Shown in pieces: positions 1 to 9,306 of a stretch of 40,760 nt of DNA (position 1 is its first letter; each line of letters opens with the position of its first letter). The stretch comes from Burkholderiaceae bacterium (GTDB taxonomy: Bacteria; Pseudomonadota; Gammaproteobacteria; Burkholderiales; Burkholderiaceae_A): assembly GCA_004214155.1 (NCBI GenBank), contig SGYQ01000014.1, positions 1 to 40,760 of the forward strand, given 5' to 3'. Position numbers and translations under genes: made by a program. The notes beneath the pieces were generated by a model that was not told the origin of the DNA, searched no databases, and saw only the letters and a list, made by a program, of their open reading frames with translations.

Positions 1-1223
1 AGGGAAGTCATACCATCGTAAGTCATCTGTATTTCCTTGAGACTTGTACCACAGTATCTTGCTAATTTATATGTATTTACATTTTGCAATAAACGTATAG
101 TGATAAAGAAATGCCTGAGGCAATAAAATGTCTTTGTTACGTCAAATTCAGCACTGGTTTTCTTTTGTGATATTCTCTCAATCAGTCTTTGATAACAACG
201 ATATAAGTTTGATTTGTCGCAGATTGTATCTTTTCTATAACTTGAAAATATATAACTCGTTCTTGATGTGAACTTTGATATTTTCCTAACCCTTTTTAAA
301 TACTCAGCACATTTTTCGTTCGCTAATATTACTCTTTCTCTTCTTACTTTTGTCTTTTCTTTTCTAATTGTAATTTGCACGATATTCTTAATAAATTTAA
401 TATCTTCATATTGCAGATTATGTAATTCCCCAAAGCGCATTCCCAGATTGGACATTAACAATATGAACAGATGCATTAACTTACAATAATATTCATCTTC
501 CTCGTTTTTTGCATACTTGTGAAAATGTTTCGAGTAACTAATCAGAATTTCGTACTCGGGGATTTCAAAAGCATCCCTACTCTCTGCTTTCTTATCAATT
601 TTAAATTTTTCATATTTAATAAAATAATCAGGGGGTACATATTTTTCTTCTCTAGCAAACTCGTACATCTTCTTGATTGTTGTTAATTCATTATTTATGG
701 TTGTTAAACGAACATCTTTTTTAATTTTCTTTCTATGCCCTAAATAATCATTGAAAAATTTCGGATCTATATTAGCAATGGATGTTGTAGTGTGAACAAA
801 TCTCAAATAGTGCTTTAAATGTGCTTCGATATTTCTAAAACGACCAATACTAATTAAATCGTTATCTAATCGTTTTTGTTCATGCTCTATGTACTTTTCT
901 GCTAACTCCCTAGCAGTTAATGAGAAGATTCTTCTACCGCTGTTACTTTGTGATTGAACTTCAAAATACATAGTTTCCGCACGTTTCTCTGCTTCTTTTA
1001 AATCTGTTGTTTGCAACGATCTGCGGAATGTCTTTTTCTCGTTCCTTAGGTAGGTATGAAAGTGATATACCTGATTAGAAATAGCAGTCCTGAATATTTT
1101 GTACCTGCCATCAAAGTAAGTGTAACTCTCTGTTACCTTTTGGTTTCTTGGTTTTCTCTTCTCTGGTTTTCTATTGTTCTTTCTAAAATCTTTCAATCTC
1201 GATTGAGTTCTGCTTATAACCAT
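1..1223 (-). CDS. Tyrosine recombinase (phage/island integrase), C-terminus cut by window edge
   Basis: I translated this reading frame by hand. It is open for 407 codons from an ATG at 1223 (an in-frame TAG lies two codons upstream) to the left edge, so only the extreme C-terminus is missing. The N-terminal 90 residues are very basic and could be an arm-DNA-binding domain; a core-binding SAM-like region follows at about 100-195. The catalytic domain shows Arg263 in GMRFGEL, a lysine-rich beta-hairpin near 288-294, the box YCLRHFFIT (Arg370, His371), GTS at 392-394 and the likely nucleophile Tyr402 in MTYDGM. This arrangement (YxLRH, then GTS, then Tyr) is common in integrases of genomic islands. 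The gene is AT-rich and reads away from guaA, with its start nearest the guaA 3' end, as expected for an island integrase beside its attachment site. The rest of the island would lie to the left of the window. It looks intact. Family assignment is confident; the type of element is not known. Confidence 0.88.
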   Translation of the reverse strand, partial: MVISRTQSRLKDFRKNNRKPEKRKPRNQKVTESYTYFDGRYKIFRTAISNQVYHFHTYLRNEKKTFRRSLQTTDLKEAEKRAETMYFEVQSQSNSGRRIFSLTARELAEKYIEHEQKRLDNDLISIGRFRNIEAHLKHYLRFVHTTTSIANIDPKFFNDYLGHRKKIKKDVRLTTINNELTTIKKMYEFAREEKYVPPDYFIKYEKFKIDKKAESRDAFEIPEYEILISYSKHFHKYAKNEEDEYYCKLMHLFILLMSNLGMRFGELHNLQYEDIKFIKNIVQITIRKEKTKVRRERVILANEKCAEYLKRVRKISKFTSRTSYIFSSYRKDTICDKSNLYRCYQRLIERISQKKTSAEFDVTKTFYCLRHFFITIRLLQNVNTYKLARYCGTSLKEIQMTYDGMTS

Positions 1224-1275
1224 ATTTTTCTATAAAAGACTCTTGTGCAACCACGAAAACACAATAATGGTTCGA

Positions 1276-1356
1276 GTTTGCAAGTATGTTTGCAAAACGA
1301 ATTACTAAGTCCTTATTATAAAACAGAAAAATAAATTGTTTGCATGTGGTTTGCAA
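1276..1356. repeat. Four direct GTTTGCA repeats in the integrase upstream region
   Basis: Four same-orientation copies of GTTTGCAA or GTTTGCAT lie at 1276-1283, 1288-1295, 1338-1345 and 1349-1356. They form two pairs with start-to-start spacings of 12 and 11 bp, about one helical turn. The pairs flank the presumed integrase promoter. This is the arrangement expected for integrase arm sites, excisionase sites or repressor operators; the sequence does not say which. One further copy inside the integrase gene (1009-1016) may be chance. Confidence 0.6.
1315..1343 (-). promoter_or_regulatory. Candidate integrase promoter
   Basis: A perfect TATAAT lies on the minus strand at 1320-1315. The 17-bp-spaced upstream hexamer is GCAAAC (1343-1338), a poor -35 that falls within the third GTTTGCA repeat. 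The predicted leader is about 85 nt and contains the other repeat pair. Overlap of repeats with the -35 suggests autoregulation. No strong Shine-Dalgarno precedes the ATG. Confidence 0.45.
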
Positions 1357-1396
1357 AAATAAAATATAATTAAATCAATCAGTTAACTACTGTTAT

Positions 1397-1420
1397 TCAC
1401 TCCCACTCAATGGTTGCCGG
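1397..1420 (-). other. Candidate island attachment site (3' end of guaA)
   Basis: The last codons of guaA encode the conserved PPATIEWE end of GMP synthase. In many bacteria this 3' end is the target of island integrases, which restore the gene on insertion. An integrase gene starts 174 bp further on. No second copy of this 24-bp end was seen between it and position 1, so the far attachment site would lie outside the window. Between 1380 and 1392 there is only a 4-bp stem (CAGT/ACTG) followed by a T-rich stretch, a weak candidate terminator for guaA. The call rests on context. Confidence 0.35.
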
Positions 1421-3042
1421 TGGTTTATTTGAAATATCCAGCACTACCCTGCTCACATCGTTCACCTTGTTAATTATTTCGGACGAAATTAGTTCTATCA
1501 ACTCAAATGGAAGTCTCGCCGCATTTGCTGTCATAAAATCTGTTGAATTTACAATACGAATTGCAATGACCCAATCATAACTTCTGTCATCACCCTTAAC
1601 GCCAACTGTTTTCAGGGGTAAAAATACACAAAATGCCTGTGCAGTTGCTTCGTACCAACTTTTTCCAATATTATCCTCCATAGCCAAACCCTTACTAACA
1701 TCCTCTTTCCCAATAATTTGAGTCTTTAATAACTCTAAAAGAATTTCGTCTGCCTTTTGAAGAATGGCTACTTTCGCACTAGTTACCTCCCCTATTACCC
1801 GTATTCCTAATCCAGGTCCGGGAAAAGGATGCCGATTGACAAGATCTTTTCTTAAACCCAGTTCAAGACCTAACTGTCTTACCTCGTCTTTGAACAATGC
1901 CTTGATTGGCTCGAGTAATTTTAATGCTAACTTATCAGGTAAACCACCGACATTATGATGACTTTTTATTTTTTTTGCAGCGCCAGCACTTTCTGTACCT
2001 GCTGACTCAATAATATCCGGATATATTGTCCCTTGTGCAAGCCATGTTACATCAGTAAACTTTTCTGACTCTCTTTCAAAAATTTCGACAAATAAAGCAC
2101 CAATTATTTTCCTTTTTTCTTCCGGATCAATTACACCTTTTAATTTTCTAAAAAAAACTTCCCTAGCATCTACCTTTCTCACAATCCCGCTGAAACTATT
2201 TTCAAAAGTTTTCATAACTTGGTTAGCTTCATTCTTTCTAAGCATACCAGTATCCACAAAGATACACATTAATTGTTGCCCAATCGCCATATCCAATAAT
2301 TTTGCGACGACCGATGAATCTACCCCACCTGATAAACCCAACAATACTTTATCTTCACCAACAAGTTTTTTTATTTCTGCTATTTTGTTTCGAGAAAACT
2401 CTTTCATAGTCCAGGACGATGGACACTTACAAATGCTTTTACAAAACCTCTCTAAGATTTTTTTCCCTTGTGTAGTATGACTTGCCTCTGGATGAAACTG
2501 AAGCCCATAAACATGTTTCTTTTCATCAGCAATCCCTGCAATAGCACAATCTGCTGAAGACGCAATTACCTTGAATTGTGGTGGCAATTTTGTCACTGAA
2601 TCACCATGACTCATCCAAACATTAAGGAGGCCGTGCCCAGCATCATTCTTAAAATCTTGTATTTCACCTAAAAGCATTGATTTGCCATGTGCTCTCACTA
2701 TAGATCTACCAAATTCTCTGTTTGTACCAAATTCAACCTTACCCCCATGCACCTCTGCAATGATCTGCATGCCAAAACATATCCCAAGGATCGGGACATC
2801 AAGGTCAAACAACTGTTCGTCAAAGGAATGACTATTTTGACCACCAACAGACTCAGGGCCTCCAGATAGCACAACTCCCTTTAACAAGTCATCCTTTTGA
2901 CCTACAAATGTAGTGCCCTGTCCCTTCAATAAGTTACAACTTATTACACGAGAAAAAACACCTTGCTCCCTGATTCTTCTGGCAATTAATTGTGTCAATT
3001 GGGAGCCATAGTCTACTATCAAGATATAGGAAACTTTTTCCA

Positions 3043-3043
<1 letters not shown>
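1397..3043 (-). CDS. guaA: GMP synthase (glutamine-hydrolysing)
   Basis: This enzyme converts XMP to GMP with ATP and ammonia released from glutamine, the last step of guanine nucleotide synthesis. At 548 residues it is slightly longer than the E. coli enzyme (525). The N-terminal class I glutamine amidotransferase has its nucleophile Cys89 in GICFGMQ and the His184/Glu186 pair in LQFHPEAS. The ATP pyrophosphatase domain carries the P-loop SGGVDSS at 238-244, and the C-terminal dimerisation domain ends in PPATIEWE. Its ATG overlaps the guaB stop by one base (TAATG), so the two are translationally coupled. It is the last gene of the ratA-rnfH-guaB-guaA operon. Its 3' end faces an integrase gene and probably serves as an attachment site without damage to the protein. 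Confidence 0.98.
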
Positions 3044-4782
<1,739 letters not shown>

Positions 4783-4802
<20 letters not shown>

Positions 4803-5217
4803 ATGCCTTCCGAATAAATGAATCAAAGATCTTTTGAGAAAGTTGACCGAAAACCAATCCAGTAGTCTTTTCAAGAAAAAAGTTTGCCATTTTCCAACTA
4901 ATTCTAAACTCAACGTTACACATATTCTCACCTAGTGACTCAAACTTCCATGTACCGTTTAAGGTCTTGAATGGGCCTTTAACTAACGAAATCTCAATAC
5001 ATTCTGGATAAATATTTTTGTTTCTAGTCGTAAATTCTATTGGGATTCCACGCAAATCGCAATCTAATTCAGCGATAATACAAGTAGAAGTGCGTTCGAT
5101 TATTGCAACTGAATTGCACCATGATAAAAATTTTGGGTAATTTTCAACATCAGCAACTAATTGATACAAGTCTTTTTGCGACATTGCTACTTCTTGAGAA
5201 CGGTAGATTTCTGGCAT
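4783..5217 (-). CDS. ratA: RatA family START/coenzyme Q-binding protein
   Basis: This 144-residue protein has a helix-grip START fold of the polyketide cyclase/RatA/COQ10 family. The opening [10 protein letters not shown], the segment [12 protein letters not shown] and the later [12 protein letters not shown] line up with E. coli RatA. In E. coli RatA was reported to hinder 70S ribosome assembly; related mitochondrial Coq10 binds ubiquinone and aids respiration, which may be the ancestral role. Which applies here is unknown. The start is supported by alignment of the first residues. It is divergent from smpB with only 7 bp between start codons and overlaps rnfH downstream by 20 bases, heading the ratA-rnfH-guaB-guaA unit. 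Confidence 0.9.
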
Positions 5218-5224
5218 AAATTTA

Positions 5225-5680
5225 ATGATAATCGTAAAAAATAAAAAAGCTTACTTTAATTACTTTATAGAAGACAAGTATGAAGCAGGCTTAGTTCTAA
5301 AAGGTTGGGAGGCGAAAGCTGTACGCGCTGGTCGTGCACAGCTGGCTGAGTCTTATATTGTAATCCGCAAAGCTGAAGTTTTTTTAATTGGAGCGCATTT
5401 TTCCGCATTACAATCTGCCTCAACACATGTGCAACCCGATCCAACAAGGACTAGGAAATTACTTTTAAAGACGCTTGAAATAAGTAAACTGATTGGAAAA
5501 GTAGAGCGATCCGGATATTCTATAGTGCCATTAGACCTACATTTTCTTAACGGCTACGTTAAAATTAACGTAGGTCTAGGTAAGGGTAAAAAACAACATG
5601 ATAAAAGAGCATCAATAAAAGAAAAAGAATGGAAAAAAGAAGAGCAACGAATACTGAAACAGAAATCACTAAATAAATGA
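5225..5680 (+). CDS. smpB: SsrA-binding protein SmpB
   Basis: SmpB binds the tRNA-like domain of tmRNA and guides it into stalled ribosomes for trans-translation. The 151 residues contain [20 protein letters not shown], the motif [16 protein letters not shown] and the basic tail [18 protein letters not shown], which in the ribosome becomes helical in the mRNA channel. The start aligns with the conserved N-terminus, and no upstream extension is possible without running deep into ratA. There is no Shine-Dalgarno in the 7-bp gap to ratA, so a promoter inside ratA and perhaps a leaderless message are implied. No ssrA RNA was recognised nearby. The stop overlaps an upstream ATG of the next gene. 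Confidence 0.97.
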   Translation: MIIVKNKKAYFNYFIEDKYEAGLVLKGWEAKAVRAGRAQLAESYIVIRKAEVFLIGAHFSALQSASTHVQPDPTRTRKLLLKTLEISKLIGKVERSGYSIVPLDLHFLNGYVKINVGLGKGKKQHDKRASIKEKEWKKEEQRILKQKSLNK

Positions 5681-5691
5681 GGGGTATTTTG

Positions 5692-6849
5692 ATGAAATTT
5701 TATAAACTTTTTTGCCTGGTATCCATACTTTTTGTCGTCGTTTCTTGTACACAAAGTAAAAATGAAAACTCAATTTTGATAGGGCATGTATCTCCTCTTA
5801 CCGGAAATCAAGCACATTTAGGAAAAGATAACGAATTAGGGTTTTTAATGGCTATCCGTGACTTGAATAAGCAGGGAATTATAATTGATAACAAGCCGGT
5901 GCTATTCGAAGGACTCTCAGAGGATGACGCAGCCGACCCTAAACAAGGAACAGCTGCGGCGCAAAAACTAATTGATTATCAGGTTGTTGGAGTCATAGGG
6001 CACCTAAACTCGGGTACTACTGTTCCAGCCTCGGCAATGTATAATAGGGCTAACATACCCCAAATATCCCCTTCAGCAACACTCCCCAAATATACAAAAC
6101 AAGGTTTTGACAATGCTTTCAGAGTTGTGGCAAACGATGTGCAACTCGGAGGAACGTTAGGTAAGTATAGCTTCAAAACATTGCAGCTAAGGACAGTTGC
6201 GGTAATTGATGATAGAACAGCTTATGGTTCAGGGGTAGCTAAGGAATTCAAAAAAGGTTTCGAGGCTGTTGGAGGAAAAGTTATTGCAAACGAATTTACG
6301 CACGATAAAGCTACAGATTTTTTTGCAATATTAACATCAATAAAAGACAAGAACCCAGATTTTATTTTTTTCGGAGGCATGGATGCTGTCGCTGGACCAA
6401 TGCTGAGACAATTAAAACAGCTTGATATGAATATATCATTTTTCGGAGGAGATGGTATTTGTACCGCAGAACTACCACGATTAGCCGGAGATGCACTCGG
6501 TTCAAAACAAGTTTTTTGTGCAGAAGCCGGAGGACTTCTAGATGATGCAACTAAGCAAAGAAATTTAGCATTTAGACAGCGGTTTCAAGAAGAAAATAAT
6601 ATTGATGTAAAGCTATATGCACCGTACGTTTACGATGCAACAATGATTTTAGTTGAAGCAATGAAAAAGGCAGATTCTACTGACCCTAAAATTTTCTCTA
6701 GTCAAATATCAAAAGTAAACTATATGGGAATTACAGGTCCAATTTCTTTTGATAAGTTTGGCGATGTCAAAAACGCTGCTTTGACAATTTTTAGCTTTCA
6801 AGATGGGAATAAGTTTCCTATTGAAGTTGTAAAATCAAGTGGCAGTTGA
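5692..6849 (+). CDS. Branched-chain amino acid-type ABC transporter substrate-binding lipoprotein
   Basis: This is a periplasmic binding protein of the LivK/type I fold. From the ATG at 5692 it has 385 residues with a lipoprotein signal, a short basic start, a hydrophobic core and the lipobox VVSC (Cys19). The mature part opens with ILIGHVSPLTGNQAHLGKD, the typical first strand and ligand loop, and contains GVIGHLNSGTTVPAS and PYVYDATMILVEAM. An in-frame ATG at 5677 overlaps the smpB stop, but GAGGGG at 5679-5684 sits correctly for 5692. No LivHMGF permease or ATPase genes are in the window, so it is an orphan here. The ligand could be leucine/isoleucine/valine or another small molecule. Its 3' end overlaps the convergent methylase by 15 bases. 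Confidence 0.9.
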   Translation: MKFYKLFCLVSILFVVVSCTQSKNENSILIGHVSPLTGNQAHLGKDNELGFLMAIRDLNKQGIIIDNKPVLFEGLSEDDAADPKQGTAAAQKLIDYQVVGVIGHLNSGTTVPASAMYNRANIPQISPSATLPKYTKQGFDNAFRVVANDVQLGGTLGKYSFKTLQLRTVAVIDDRTAYGSGVAKEFKKGFEAVGGKVIANEFTHDKATDFFAILTSIKDKNPDFIFFGGMDAVAGPMLRQLKQLDMNISFFGGDGICTAELPRLAGDALGSKQVFCAEAGGLLDDATKQRNLAFRQRFQEENNIDVKLYAPYVYDATMILVEAMKKADSTDPKIFSSQISKVNYMGITGPISFDKFGDVKNAALTIFSFQDGNKFPIEVVKSSGS

Positions 6850-7662
6850 AAGCAACCCCTTTTGTCTCCTAGATTCAACAATGCACAAGGAGGCCGCAAC
6901 AGATAAATTAAGCGAATCAACAGTGCCTATTTGCGGTATTACCAGAACATTATTTAGAGTAGCATTATCTTTTAGATATTGAGGAAATCCTTTGCCCTCG
7001 CTTCCGAAAATAAAAAGATTTCTCATTCTAAGATCTTGTTGAAACAATGACACACCTCCCTTTCCAGGAGAGAGGAGGAACGTTCTTAACATTAATTTTG
7101 TGGATGCTTCCATTACGGTCGAGAATGAACTAAAAACTATAAGCCTGACCATGCTATGGTATCCCGCCGAAGATCGTATTACCTTTGGAGACCATGGATC
7201 TACGGAATTTGGTGATAACCAAATTTCTCTTACATTCATCGCAGCACAGCTTCTTATTATTGTGCCAAGATTACCGGGATCCTGAACATCGCTCAAATAA
7301 ATAATATCTGTATGATCATTACTTATCAAAGGCTGTTTTGTTCGCTCAAATGTTACTAAAAGACCGACTCTAAACCTGGTATTAATCAAGGAAAATTCCT
7401 TAAACAACTTATCATCCAAAACAATAACGTCAAATCTACTCAAGTCCAATTGGAAATCCTCCCGAAGGACACTACAGAATTTTTCGGTCGTTACAATTTT
7501 AGAGATAAATTTTTTGTTTTCAAAACTTAAAAATGTCCTTACGTTTTTCTCCCCCTCCAACCAATATAACTTAGCTAGACTTCTTTTTTTTCTAGATTTA
7601 ATTATTTGTTGAATAAACTTCAAATTTTGATTGTTTTCTGATTTGATGTAAGTAAAACCCAA
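6835..7662 (-). CDS. SpoU/TrmH family RNA 2'-O-methyltransferase
   Basis: This is a SPOUT-class methyltransferase of 275 residues that should methylate a ribose 2'-OH in rRNA or tRNA using S-adenosylmethionine. The N-terminal substrate-binding part contains the typical YWLEGEKNV. The trefoil-knot domain has motif 1 VQDPGNLGTIIRSC (Asn131, Arg137), motif 2 IFGSEGKG (218-224) and motif 3 IPQIGTVDSLNLSVA (243-256). It resembles RlmB or TsnR relatives; the RNA target cannot be read from the sequence. The only sensible start is TTG at 7662, preceded by AGAAGGA at good spacing; an ATG nearby is in another frame. It follows rnhB by 3 bases, an order usual in betaproteobacteria. Confidence 0.9.
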   Translation of the reverse strand: MGFTYIKSENNQNLKFIQQIIKSRKKRSLAKLYWLEGEKNVRTFLSFENKKFISKIVTTEKFCSVLREDFQLDLSRFDVIVLDDKLFKEFSLINTRFRVGLLVTFERTKQPLISNDHTDIIYLSDVQDPGNLGTIIRSCAAMNVREIWLSPNSVDPWSPKVIRSSAGYHSMVRLIVFSSFSTVMEASTKLMLRTFLLSPGKGGVSLFQQDLRMRNLFIFGSEGKGFPQYLKDNATLNNVLVIPQIGTVDSLNLSVAASLCIVESRRQKGLLSTAT

Positions 7663-7665
7663 TTT

Positions 7666-8310
7666 TCATGTCCTTCTTATTGGTTTAAATGATAATCTGT
7701 GAATTTCGCTTGCTCCATTCTTCTTTAAAGCAAGCATATGCTTTTTTGTCCCATATCCTTTGTTGCGAATTAAGTCGTAACTGGGAAACTGATCATGCAG
7801 CTCTATCATTTCCCTATCCCTCAATACTTTCGCAATAATAGAAGCACAAGAAATCTCTGGTATACTTGCATCGCCCGACTTTATAGTCCTGTAATAGTAA
7901 TTGCTAGAGCATGGGACACCAAAGTTTTTTGGATTACTAACGCCATCAACGGCAATATCATAACGAACCTGGTTATCTGCGTTATTTCTTAACAAGCAGA
8001 GTTTTGCGATTAAAACACACTGATTAATGGCTCGAGCCATAGCTATCATTGTTGCATTTAAAACATTGAACTGGTCAACTTCCTTGACAGTTGCAACGCC
8101 AACACCAAAAATAAGTCCGTATTCTAATGACGTTGTATAAATGGACAATCTCTTTTTTGGAGATAATCTTTTTGAATCCTTCAATTTGTTTAAAAAATAG
8201 GTTGGAATAGCACTTAGATCTTTGTTGCGAAGAATTACAGCTGCGGCATAAACCTGCCCAGCGAGAGCTCCCCTACCCACTTCATCAACTCCAATTAAAA
8301 AACTTCGCAT
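7666..8310 (-). CDS. rnhB: Ribonuclease HII
   Basis: RNase HII removes ribonucleotides misincorporated into DNA and RNA primers in RNA-DNA hybrids. The 214 residues show the family hallmark GVDEVGRGALAG with catalytic Asp9 and Glu10, the KDSKRLSPKKR segment, Asp122 in AVDGVSNP and Asp165 in AKVLRDREM. The four-acid active site is therefore complete. In related genomes rnhB follows lpxB on the same strand. Here lpxB lies on the opposite strand and gnnA is divergent from rnhB with a 34-bp gap. A Shine-Dalgarno is not evident. Confidence 0.96.
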   Translation of the reverse strand: MRSFLIGVDEVGRGALAGQVYAAAVILRNKDLSAIPTYFLNKLKDSKRLSPKKRLSIYTTSLEYGLIFGVGVATVKEVDQFNVLNATMIAMARAINQCVLIAKLCLLRNNADNQVRYDIAVDGVSNPKNFGVPCSSNYYYRTIKSGDASIPEISCASIIAKVLRDREMIELHDQFPSYDLIRNKGYGTKKHMLALKKNGASEIHRLSFKPIRRT

Positions 8311-8344
8311 TTTTACTATAAACTATAAAAAAACCTTAAATATT
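8311..8344. promoter_or_regulatory. 34-bp divergent promoter region between rnhB and gnnA
   Basis: This gap is almost entirely A and T and contains two back-to-back ACTATAA units (8315-8321 and 8322-8328). They offer TATA-type -10 boxes on both strands (CTATAA rightwards, TATAGT leftwards). Transcripts from either would have leaders of only a few bases. No Shine-Dalgarno precedes either start codon. The exact promoters are inferred, not demonstrated. Confidence 0.35.
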
Positions 8345-9304
8345 ATGAATAAAAAAATCCGTGTTGGTGTAATAGGCGTTGGCCATCTTGGAAAATTTCA
8401 CGCCGAGAAGTACCATAAAAATGAAGATTGTTTCCTGCATAGTGTTTCAGACACATCTCCGGAAAGAGGCAATAATGTAGCCGCCTCTTACAATTGTATC
8501 TACCATGCGGACTATAAATCAATGGTTGGAATGGTTGATGCAGTTAGTGTGGCTGTACCTACAACGTTACATTTCAAAATCACCGATTTCTTCTTAAGCC
8601 ATGGTATTCATGTTTTAGTCGAAAAGCCAATAACTGACAATATTAAAACAGCACAAAAACTCTTTGAAAAAGCCAAAAATAATAATTTGATTTTATTGAT
8701 TGGCCATCTAGAGCGCTTTAATCCGTGTATTCAATCCATAATGAATATTTTAGGCAATCGATTAGATAACTTTAAAATAAAGCATATTGTGGCGATGAGA
8801 CTAACACCATTTAATACTCGTGCAAACGACGTCAGCGTTGTCACGGATTTGATGATACACGACATAGATCTAGCCAATTTCTTTCTTAAAACCTCAATGA
8901 AATCAATACAATCACAAAACAGTAGCGTGGTGCAGAAAAGTAATGATATCTCCAGTGCGCTATTAACTTTCGCTGGTGGCTCGACAGCCTCCTTATATGC
9001 AAATCGCGTAGCAAAAGAGCCAATGAGACAATTTGAATTATATGGTGATAATGAAGTATTTACCCTCGACTTGAACAGAAAAACAATTCATCACACCAAA
9101 TTTATTTCTAATAACAATCTAGTAAGACCCACAACTGAACTAGTGGACATCAAGGAAGAGGATGCATTAGAAAATGAAATAAAAGCTTTTATCGATAATA
9201 TTATTACCGGAAAAATGCATTCGTGTTCAACAGATGCTAAGGAGGGAATCGAGGCTCTTCGAATAGCAGAGTTGATTGATAGCAAAGTCATAGAAAAGGA
9301 ATAA
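8345..9304 (+). CDS. gnnA: GnnA-like UDP-GlcNAc 3-dehydrogenase (Gfo/Idh/MocA family)
   Basis: This is an NAD-dependent oxidoreductase of 319 residues. The Rossmann nucleotide site is GVIGVGHLG (residues 8-16), followed by the family motif EKP at 93-95 (Lys94), IGHLERFNP at 119-127 and DLMIHDIDL at 168-176. In Acidithiobacillus ferrooxidans, GnnA oxidises the 3-hydroxyl of UDP-GlcNAc to the ketone that GnnB then transaminates, giving UDP-GlcNAc3N for lipid A. Family membership alone would allow many sugar substrates. The assignment rests on the next two genes being an aminotransferase and lpxB, with lpxA facing them. The related WbpB type of surface-sugar pathway is less likely because this protein lacks obvious similarity to WbpB and no UDP-GlcNAc 6-dehydrogenase is nearby. 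Confidence 0.78.
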   Translation: MNKKIRVGVIGVGHLGKFHAEKYHKNEDCFLHSVSDTSPERGNNVAASYNCIYHADYKSMVGMVDAVSVAVPTTLHFKITDFFLSHGIHVLVEKPITDNIKTAQKLFEKAKNNNLILLIGHLERFNPCIQSIMNILGNRLDNFKIKHIVAMRLTPFNTRANDVSVVTDLMIHDIDLANFFLKTSMKSIQSQNSSVVQKSNDISSALLTFAGGSTASLYANRVAKEPMRQFELYGDNEVFTLDLNRKTIHHTKFISNNNLVRPTTELVDIKEEDALENEIKAFIDNIITGKMHSCSTDAKEGIEALRIAELIDSKVIEKE

Positions 9305-9306
9305 AT

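Noticed and set aside
268-489. 73-residue plus-strand open frame at the left end
   Set aside because: It lies wholly antisense within the integrase gene, which has clear catalytic motifs; low-complexity Leu/Phe content is typical of a shadow frame.
1276-1356. GTTTGCA repeats as a CRISPR array
   Set aside because: The units are 7-8 bp with spacers of a few bases between paired copies; this does not match repeat or spacer lengths of CRISPR.
1380-1392. Intrinsic terminator after guaA
   Set aside because: The stem is only four base pairs (CAGT/ACTG); too weak to list as a terminator on its own.
4803-4931. 43-codon N-terminal extension of RnfH
   Set aside because: It falls inside ratA in another frame, has no family similarity, and the ATG at 4802 has a good Shine-Dalgarno and gives the normal length.
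5194-5222. TTGAGA-17-TAAATT as an smpB promoter
   Set aside because: Transcription from it would begin a few bases after the smpB ATG, so it cannot drive the full gene.
5218-5700. tmRNA gene beside smpB
   Set aside because: ssrA often neighbours smpB, but this stretch is coding throughout and no tRNA-like ends were seen.
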